The position numbers and the translations under genes were made by a program. A stretch of 18,574 nt of DNA, taken from an uncultured Alphaproteobacteria bacterium (lineage in GTDB: Bacteria > Pseudomonadota > Alphaproteobacteria > Puniceispirillales > Puniceispirillaceae). The notes under the pieces are model-generated. The model had not been told where the DNA came from. It did not search any database and saw only the letters and a list, made by a program, of their open reading frames with translations. The stretch is from NCBI GenBank assembly GCA_937924895.1, contig CALEYP010000093.1:1-18574 (forward strand), read 5' to 3'. Positions 14,105-18,574 of this stretch are shown here, one piece after another (position 1 is the stretch's first letter; each line of letters starts with the position of its first letter).

Positions 14105-15532
14105 TTAAGATGGCATATGCCAGTTGATGCCTTGCATCGCCAAAAACTGTTCTAATTCTTGTGTTTTGATGGAAAGCGCATCTTCAGATAAGCCTTCAGC
14201 GCGCACAACAAGCGCCGCTTCGGTATTCGACGCGCGGATAAGCCACCAGCCTGTCTCATCTGTTACTCTTATCCCATCAATCAGTGTCACAGACTGAGCT
14301 GGATATGCCGCTTGCACAGCTTTTGCGATGCCATCCATGATACCAAATTTCACATCATCCTCGCAGGGTACACGGCATTCTGGGCTGGTATAGCTAGGTG
14401 GTAGGGAATCCATAAAATCCGTGATGCTTTGACCGGTCACTGCCATCGCCCGCAGCACACGCAGCGCAACATATAGCGCGTCATCAAAGCCATAATAGCC
14501 ATCTTTTATGAAAATATGACCAGACATTTCCCCTGCTAATTCACAGCCAATTTCAACCATCCGTGACTTCATATGGCTATGGCCAGTTTTCCACAATAAC
14601 GGCGTGCCGCCCGCTTGTGTCACAATTGCCATGGCGGCTTGGCTTGATTTCACATCAAATAAGATATCTGCCCCTGGGCAGCGTTGTAGATATTCAATGG
14701 CTAAAAAAGCTGTGAGGAGGTCACCAGGTACTTGGCGTCCTTTGGCATCAATTATGCCAAGCCTGTCGCCATCACCATCAAATCCTAACCCGCATACCGC
14801 GCCGCATTCAGCTACTTTTTCCCGTAAAAAAGCAAGCGTATGGGGGTCTACCGGATCAGGGTGATGATTGGGAAAATGCCCATCAATATCAGTAAATAAG
14901 GTATGATGCCGCCCTGAGAGCTGGCTCGTAATCTGTTCCACTGCTGGCCCAGCTGCCCCATTTCCTGTATCCCATATTAGCGTGTCTAATGGCGCGTCGA
15001 ACCCGTCTAAGAGCCTGTTGCAATAATCGGCAAAAATATCACAAGCCTGGTAGCTGCCGCCATCAGCTGGTTTAACACCCTCTTGTAATAATATTCCAAG
15101 CGCTTGAATATCATCGCCAAAGAAAGAGGCATGGCCTTTGACCATTTTAAAGCCATTATAATCTTTGGGATTATGGGAACCTGTGATTTGAATGGCGCCA
15201 TCACAATGCAGCATGCGATCAGCAAAATAAAGCATTGGGGTAGGACCCACGCCAATATCACTTACCTTTGCGCCACCAGCTTGTAAGCCGCGCGCGAGCG
15301 CCTCTGAGAGTTCCGGAGACGTTAAGCGTCCATCGCGCCCCAGCGCAATATGAGGGCAATCATCTGCCCCATTATCACGCGCAATGATATGGGCAAAGCC
15401 TAATCCTATCGCAAAGGCGTCAGTTGCGCTGAGTGTTTTGCCAACAATGCCTCTGATATCATAAGACCGTAAAATGGTCGGATGAAATGAATGTGTGAGG
15501 CCCCCCTCATCAGTGATGGGCAAGTCTGACAT
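14105..15532 (-). CDS. Phosphomannomutase/phosphoglucomutase
   Basis: This alpha-D-phosphohexomutase interconverts hexose 6-phosphates and 1-phosphates, giving mannose 1-phosphate for GDP-sugars and/or glucose 1-phosphate for GalU. The 475 aa show the N-terminal YDIRGIVG (24-31), the phosphoserine loop ITGSHNPKDYNGFK with active Ser119, the metal-binding DGDGDR at 252-257, the sugar-specificity loop GEMSGH at 334-339 and the phosphate-binding SNTEAA at 435-440. GEMSGH is usual for dual PMM/PGM enzymes of the AlgC/ManB type; phosphoglucosamine mutase is unlikely. The start at 15532 has AAGGA overlapping the galU stop region; only 13 nt separate the two genes, so they are surely co-transcribed. 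Which sugar it mainly serves cannot be read from sequence. Possible symbols are manB, algC or pgm. Confidence 0.94.
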   Translation of the reverse strand: MSDLPITDEGGLTHSFHPTILRSYDIRGIVGKTLSATDAFAIGLGFAHIIARDNGADDCPHIALGRDGRLTSPELSEALARGLQAGGAKVSDIGVGPTPMLYFADRMLHCDGAIQITGSHNPKDYNGFKMVKGHASFFGDDIQALGILLQEGVKPADGGSYQACDIFADYCNRLLDGFDAPLDTLIWDTGNGAAGPAVEQITSQLSGRHHTLFTDIDGHFPNHHPDPVDPHTLAFLREKVAECGAVCGLGFDGDGDRLGIIDAKGRQVPGDLLTAFLAIEYLQRCPGADILFDVKSSQAAMAIVTQAGGTPLLWKTGHSHMKSRMVEIGCELAGEMSGHIFIKDGYYGFDDALYVALRVLRAMAVTGQSITDFMDSLPPSYTSPECRVPCEDDVKFGIMDGIAKAVQAAYPAQSVTLIDGIRVTDETGWWLIRASNTEAALVVRAEGLSEDALSIKTQELEQFLAMQGINWHMPS

Positions 15533-15545
15533 AACTTAATTATCC

Positions 15546-16406
15546 TTATGATTTTGCAAGCTCACCGTGAAGCCAGCGCCGTAATTCAGGCCCCATATCA
15601 TCTCGTTCTAGGGCGAAGGCAAGATTGGCTTTTTGAAATCCCGTTTTAGACCCGCAATCAAAACGTGTGCCACTAAACCGCAATCCTGTGAAAGGCTGTT
15701 TCCCAATCTGTGCGGCAAGCGCATCTGTGAGCTGGATTTCACCACCAACACCGGCGCGCTGTTGGCCTAAGACATCAAACACTGCCGGATCAATGATATA
15801 GCGTCCAATCACAGCCAGATTAGAGGGGGCATCTTCAATAGCTGGTTTTTCAACCAAGCCTTGGATATCAACAACTTGCCCATGTGATGCGCCTGGCGTA
15901 ACAATACCATAGGATGATGTGTCTTCACGCGGTACTTCCATCACAGCCACCATATTGCCGCTGTCATACGCCTCTACCATCTCTTTCAAGGCAGGGGCCC
16001 CTTTGACCAAATCATCGGCCAAAAGCACTGCGACAGGTTCATTCCCAATCAAATGACGGGCACACCATACGGCGTGACCAAGACCGGCAGGCGCTTGTTG
16101 GCGAACATAGGCCACGCTGCCTGGGCTCTGCATCATCATTTGCACAGTCTGAAGTGCGGCATCTTTACCCTTATCAATGAGGGCTGCCTCCAATTCCACC
16201 GAATGGTCAAAATGATCTTCAATGGCTGTTTTATTGCGGCCGGTAACAAAGATAAACTCTTCTATTCCTGCTGCAGCAGCTTCTTCTACCGCATATTGAA
16301 TAAGAGGCTTATCAACAACAGGCAACATTTCCTTGGGAAGGGCCTTTGTTGCAGGTAGGAACCTTGTTCCTAATCCGCCGACGGGAAAGATGGCTTTTTT
16401 AATCAT
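15546..16406 (-). CDS. galU: UTP-glucose-1-phosphate uridylyltransferase
   Basis: GalU makes UDP-glucose from UTP and glucose 1-phosphate in the cytoplasm, the donor for surface polysaccharides and the substrate of the Ugd encoded at 17130-18446. The 286 aa begin with AIFPVGGLGTRFLPATKALPK (5-25), the nucleotide-binding signature of bacterial UGPases, followed by EMLPVVDKPLIQYAVEEA. VLLADDLVKG (about 128-137), VEKP, IGRYI, GGEIQLTDAL and GTRFDCGSKTGF complete the family pattern. The start at 16406 has AGGAAA about 8 nt upstream. A promoter with TTGACG and TATCAA spaced 17 nt apart lies 47-75 nt before it. It is the first gene of a two-gene unit with the phosphohexomutase and is divergent from gmhA. 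Confidence 0.97.
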   Translation of the reverse strand: MIKKAIFPVGGLGTRFLPATKALPKEMLPVVDKPLIQYAVEEAAAAGIEEFIFVTGRNKTAIEDHFDHSVELEAALIDKGKDAALQTVQMMMQSPGSVAYVRQQAPAGLGHAVWCARHLIGNEPVAVLLADDLVKGAPALKEMVEAYDSGNMVAVMEVPREDTSSYGIVTPGASHGQVVDIQGLVEKPAIEDAPSNLAVIGRYIIDPAVFDVLGQQRAGVGGEIQLTDALAAQIGKQPFTGLRFSGTRFDCGSKTGFQKANLAFALERDDMGPELRRWLHGELAKS

Positions 16407-16452
16407 AACAACATTTCCTATTCCATCAGCAAAATAGCAGATTGCTTCACGT

Positions 16453-16481
16453 TTGATAAACAGTCATAAAGAAACCGTCAA
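16453..16481 (-). promoter_or_regulatory. Candidate galU sigma-70-type promoter
   Basis: On the minus strand TTGACG (16481-16476, 5 of 6 matches to the -35 consensus) and TATCAA (16458-16453, 4 of 6 matches to -10) are separated by exactly 17 nt. The start site would fall about 40 nt before the galU ATG. It lies in the 113-nt divergent region with gmhA; no equally good plus-strand promoter is obvious there. Confidence 0.5.
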
Positions 16482-16519
16482 GAAAAGGGCGTATAAGGTT
16501 TGGGTAAGATAAGGGCGAT

Positions 16520-17095
16520 ATGCGAATGATTTCAGATTTATTACAAGAATCAGCACGCGTAAAATTGGCAACAGCAGATACCCTCGCAGAGACAGCATCT
16601 GTGGCTGCGCATAAAATCGCGCATGCCCTCAAACAGGGTGGCAAAATAATGTTTTGTGGCAATGGCGGCTCTGCTGGTGATAGCCAGCATCTAGCGGCAG
16701 AATTTGTCGCGACCTTGGATCATCGCAAACCAAGAGAAGGCCTAGCAGCAATTGCTTTGACAACAGATAGCTCTCTTATCACTGCATTCAGCAATGATTT
16801 CGGATTTGAGGGTATTTTTGACCGTCAAGTTGAAACGCTTGGCCATGCCGGAGATGTGTTATTTGCGATTTCAACAAGTGGGAATTCTGAGAATGTATTG
16901 CGTGCCGCACAGGTGGCGCAGCAGAAAGATATTCTCGTTATTGCCTTAACGGGGCAATCAGGCGGCAAGATTGCGGCCCATGCGGATATTCTGTTGAATG
17001 TGCCTTCTGATAAAACAATGCATATTCAAGAATCACATATTGCGCTTGGTCATGCCATCACCGCGGCGGTTGAAGCAGAGTTAGGCTATAGTTAA
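16520..17095 (+). CDS. gmhA: Phosphoheptose isomerase (SIS domain)
   Basis: GmhA converts sedoheptulose 7-phosphate to D-glycero-D-manno-heptose 7-phosphate, the first step toward ADP- or GDP-heptose for LPS core or capsule. The 191-aa single SIS-domain protein has an N-terminal helix, then FCGNGGSAGDSQHLAAEFV at 45-63 including the presumed catalytic Glu61, the phosphate-binding ISTSGNSENV at 117-126, LTGQSGGK at 143-150, and HIQESHIALGH at 168-178 carrying the C-terminal histidines. These match GmhA more closely than DiaA, a related replication-initiation protein, but DiaA-like function is not excluded by sequence alone. ATG 16520 has AAGGG four bases upstream; ATG 16526 is an alternative. 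ugd follows 34 nt after the stop codon, so the two are probably co-transcribed. Other heptose-pathway genes are not in the window. Confidence 0.88.
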   Translation: MRMISDLLQESARVKLATADTLAETASVAAHKIAHALKQGGKIMFCGNGGSAGDSQHLAAEFVATLDHRKPREGLAAIALTTDSSLITAFSNDFGFEGIFDRQVETLGHAGDVLFAISTSGNSENVLRAAQVAQQKDILVIALTGQSGGKIAAHADILLNVPSDKTMHIQESHIALGHAITAAVEAELGYS

Positions 17096-17129
17096 GATAG
17101 CGCATGAACCCATAGGCTAAGAGGGTAAG

Positions 17130-18446
17130 ATGAAAATTGTTGTGATTGGAACAGGTTATGTTGGTTTGGTGTCTGGTGCCTGTTTTTCTGAATTTGGGTT
17201 TGATGTGACATGCGTCGATAAGGATGCCCAGAAAATTGCCGCTTTGAGAGAGGGGGTTATCCCCATTTATGAGCCCGGCCTTGATGATCTTGTGAAACGT
17301 AATGCCGAGGCGGGCCGGCTTCATTTCGAAACAGATTTATCTTCCCATGTGCCTGAGGCTGATGTAATTTTTATCGCTGTTGGCACACCAACAAGACGCG
17401 GTGATGGTCATGCAGACCTCACTTTTGTGTTTGCCGCAGCTGAAGAAATTGCAAAATCACTCTCTGGTTATAGTGTGATTGTCACGAAATCGACCGTGCC
17501 AGTGGGTACAGGCCGACAGGTTCATGATATTATTGCCAAGACAAACCCTCAGGCTGATTTTGATGTGGCGTCAAACCCAGAATTTTTGCGTGAGGGCTCA
17601 GCCATTGGCGATTTCATGCGCCCGGACCGCGTAGTTGTAGGAGCAGAATCAGATCGTGCTATCGAGATGATGCGGCAATTATATCGGCCACTATATCTCA
17701 TTGAAACGCCCTTATTATTTGCGAAATTAGAAACCGCTGAGTTGATCAAATATGCGGCGAACGCCTTTTTGGCTGTCAAAATATCCTACATTAATCAGAT
17801 TGCTGATCTGTGTGAAAAAGTTGGTGCCAATGTGCATGAAGTGGCCAAAGGCATGGGGCTTGATAAACGCATTGGTGCCAAATTTTTACACCCTGGCCCT
17901 GGCTATGGTGGCTCCTGCTTTCCCAAAGATACGCTTGCATTGGTGAAAACAGCTGAGTTATTTGAGACAGAGATTCCAATGGTGGCTGGTGTTGTCGCCT
18001 ATAATGATGATCGCAAATTAGCGATGGCCAAGCGTATCATGGCAGCGATGGGCGGTGATGTGAAAGGCAAGAAAATCGCCATTCTTGGTTTAGCCTTTAA
18101 GCCTGAAACAGACGATATGCGCGAATCACCAGCGCTTGCTATCCTCCCGCAGCTATGTGCAGAAGGTGCTGAGATAGTAGCCTATGACCCAGCTGCAATG
18201 GCAGAGGCGAAGCCGCTATTGCCTGCAGCTATACGCTATGCTGATACAGCACAAGAGGCCATTACAGGGGCAGATGCGGCTGTGGTGATAACGGAGTGGA
18301 ATGAGTTCCGAGCCCTATCAGCTGCGACCTTCACATCGCATATGGCTGGTGACGTGCTAATTGATTTACGTAATCTGTATGATGGGGTTGCCATGCAAGA
18401 GGGCGGATTAACCTATCACTCTATCGGGCGGCCTTTGCCAGCATAG
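17130..18446 (+). CDS. ugd: UDP-glucose 6-dehydrogenase
   Basis: Ugd oxidises UDP-glucose to UDP-glucuronate using two NAD+, in the cytoplasm, for acidic polysaccharides or lipid A/LPS decoration. The 438 aa match the bacterial family. The N-terminal Rossmann motif GTGYVGLVSGACFSEFG is at 7-23, EPGLDDLV near 49-56, VGTPTRRGDG at 84-93, TKSTVPVGTG at 114-123 and NPEFLREGSA at 148-157. The catalytic loop GPGYGGSCFPKD contains the nucleophile Cys263. The C-terminal UDP-binding domain starts with KIAILGLAFKPETDDMRESPA. The start at 17130 has AGAGGG 5 nt upstream. Its substrate is the product of the neighbouring GalU, supporting a UDP-sugar gene cluster. A palindromic terminator follows the stop codon by 25 nt. 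Confidence 0.97.
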   Translation: MKIVVIGTGYVGLVSGACFSEFGFDVTCVDKDAQKIAALREGVIPIYEPGLDDLVKRNAEAGRLHFETDLSSHVPEADVIFIAVGTPTRRGDGHADLTFVFAAAEEIAKSLSGYSVIVTKSTVPVGTGRQVHDIIAKTNPQADFDVASNPEFLREGSAIGDFMRPDRVVVGAESDRAIEMMRQLYRPLYLIETPLLFAKLETAELIKYAANAFLAVKISYINQIADLCEKVGANVHEVAKGMGLDKRIGAKFLHPGPGYGGSCFPKDTLALVKTAELFETEIPMVAGVVAYNDDRKLAMAKRIMAAMGGDVKGKKIAILGLAFKPETDDMRESPALAILPQLCAEGAEIVAYDPAAMAEAKPLLPAAIRYADTAQEAITGADAAVVITEWNEFRALSAATFTSHMAGDVLIDLRNLYDGVAMQEGGLTYHSIGRPLPA

Positions 18447-18471
18447 CATGTCTTTTAATACATAAAAGAAA

Positions 18472-18489
18472 AGGCGCCATATGGCGCCT
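18472..18489. terminator. Bidirectional rho-independent terminator
   Basis: AGGCGCCAT/ATGGCGCCT is a perfect 18-bp palindrome lying between the convergent ugd and tRNA-Gly genes. In the minus direction it is followed by TTTTCTTTTATG, a good T-rich tail for ending the tRNA transcript. In the plus direction the tail CTTTCATTT is weaker but adequate for ugd. As a hairpin it gives about seven GC-rich pairs with a tiny loop. Confidence 0.8.
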
Positions 18490-18497
18490 CTTTCATT

Positions 18498-18572
18498 TGG
18501 AGCGGGTGAAGGGATTCGAACCCTCGACCCCAACCTTGGCAAGGTTGTGCTCTACCCCTGAGCTACACCCGC
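18498..18572 (-). tRNA. tRNA-Gly (GCC)
   Basis: Read from 18572 to 18498 the sequence forms a full cloverleaf. The acceptor GCGGGTG pairs with CACCCGC. The D arm contains GTAGCTCAGGGGTAGAGC. The anticodon stem CAACC/GGTTG encloses loop TTGCCAA with anticodon GCC (18540-18538). The T arm GAGGG-TTCGAAT-CCCTT contains all invariant bases. The discriminator T (18501) and an encoded CCA (18500-18498) complete it. It would read GGC and GGU codons. Its promoter lies beyond the right edge. Confidence 0.97.
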
Positions 18573-18574
18573 AT

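Overview
The window reads as an ordinary stretch of core chromosome from an alphaproteobacterium. The main evidence is a full-length CcrM-type GANTC DNA methyltransferase with the CcrM-specific C-terminal domain. Supporting signs are a ubiquinone-linked ETF dehydrogenase, malate synthase G and a family-4-like uracil-DNA glycosylase whose iron-sulfur cysteines are missing. Moderate GC content and gene style suggest a marine lineage such as SAR116 or a Rhodospirillales relative; that placement is inference. There are 14 protein genes, one intact tRNA, and one decayed tRNA cut by the left edge. I see no insertion sequence, prophage gene, CRISPR array, toxin-antitoxin pair or defence island.

Layout. 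1-64 (-): tRNA-Gln(UUG)-like sequence with a damaged T arm, running off the window. 160-4558 (-): ETF-ubiquinone oxidoreductase, a TPR lipoprotein and ispE, transcribed in that order as a probable operon. A strong 12-bp stem-loop lies between the first two genes and an 18-bp tandem duplication sits at the TPR-ispE junction. 4559-4696: divergent promoter region with a perfect 13-bp inverted repeat. 4697-8672 (+): uracil-DNA glycosylase, soluble lytic transglycosylase, moaB and rnhB, closely spaced. 8922-9998 (+): ccrM, behind a 240-nt leader containing two GANTC sites. 9995-13990 (-): malate synthase G, apt and an MFS transporter; the MFS stop codon overlaps the ccrM stop codon. 14105-16406 (-): galU and a phosphomannomutase/phosphoglucomutase. 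16520-18446 (+): gmhA/SIS isomerase and UDP-glucose 6-dehydrogenase, divergent from galU. 18472-18572: a palindromic terminator followed by tRNA-Gly(GCC) on the minus strand.

How the genes work together. The right third is a nucleotide-sugar module. PMM/PGM interconverts hexose 6- and 1-phosphates, GalU makes UDP-glucose, Ugd oxidises it to UDP-glucuronate, and GmhA starts the heptose branch. Together these supply precursors for LPS or capsule. The centre combines genome maintenance (uracil excision, RNase HII, cell-cycle methylation) with peptidoglycan turnover and molybdopterin synthesis. The left part combines isoprenoid synthesis (IspE) with electron entry into ubiquinone from acyl-CoA and amine dehydrogenases. 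Malate synthase G adds the second half of a glyoxylate pathway; isocitrate lyase is not in the window.

I did not find an undescribed multi-gene system. The observations most worth checking are the decayed tRNA-Gln, the glycosylase without Fe-S ligands, and the two perfect inverted repeats flanking the ETF-QO gene.
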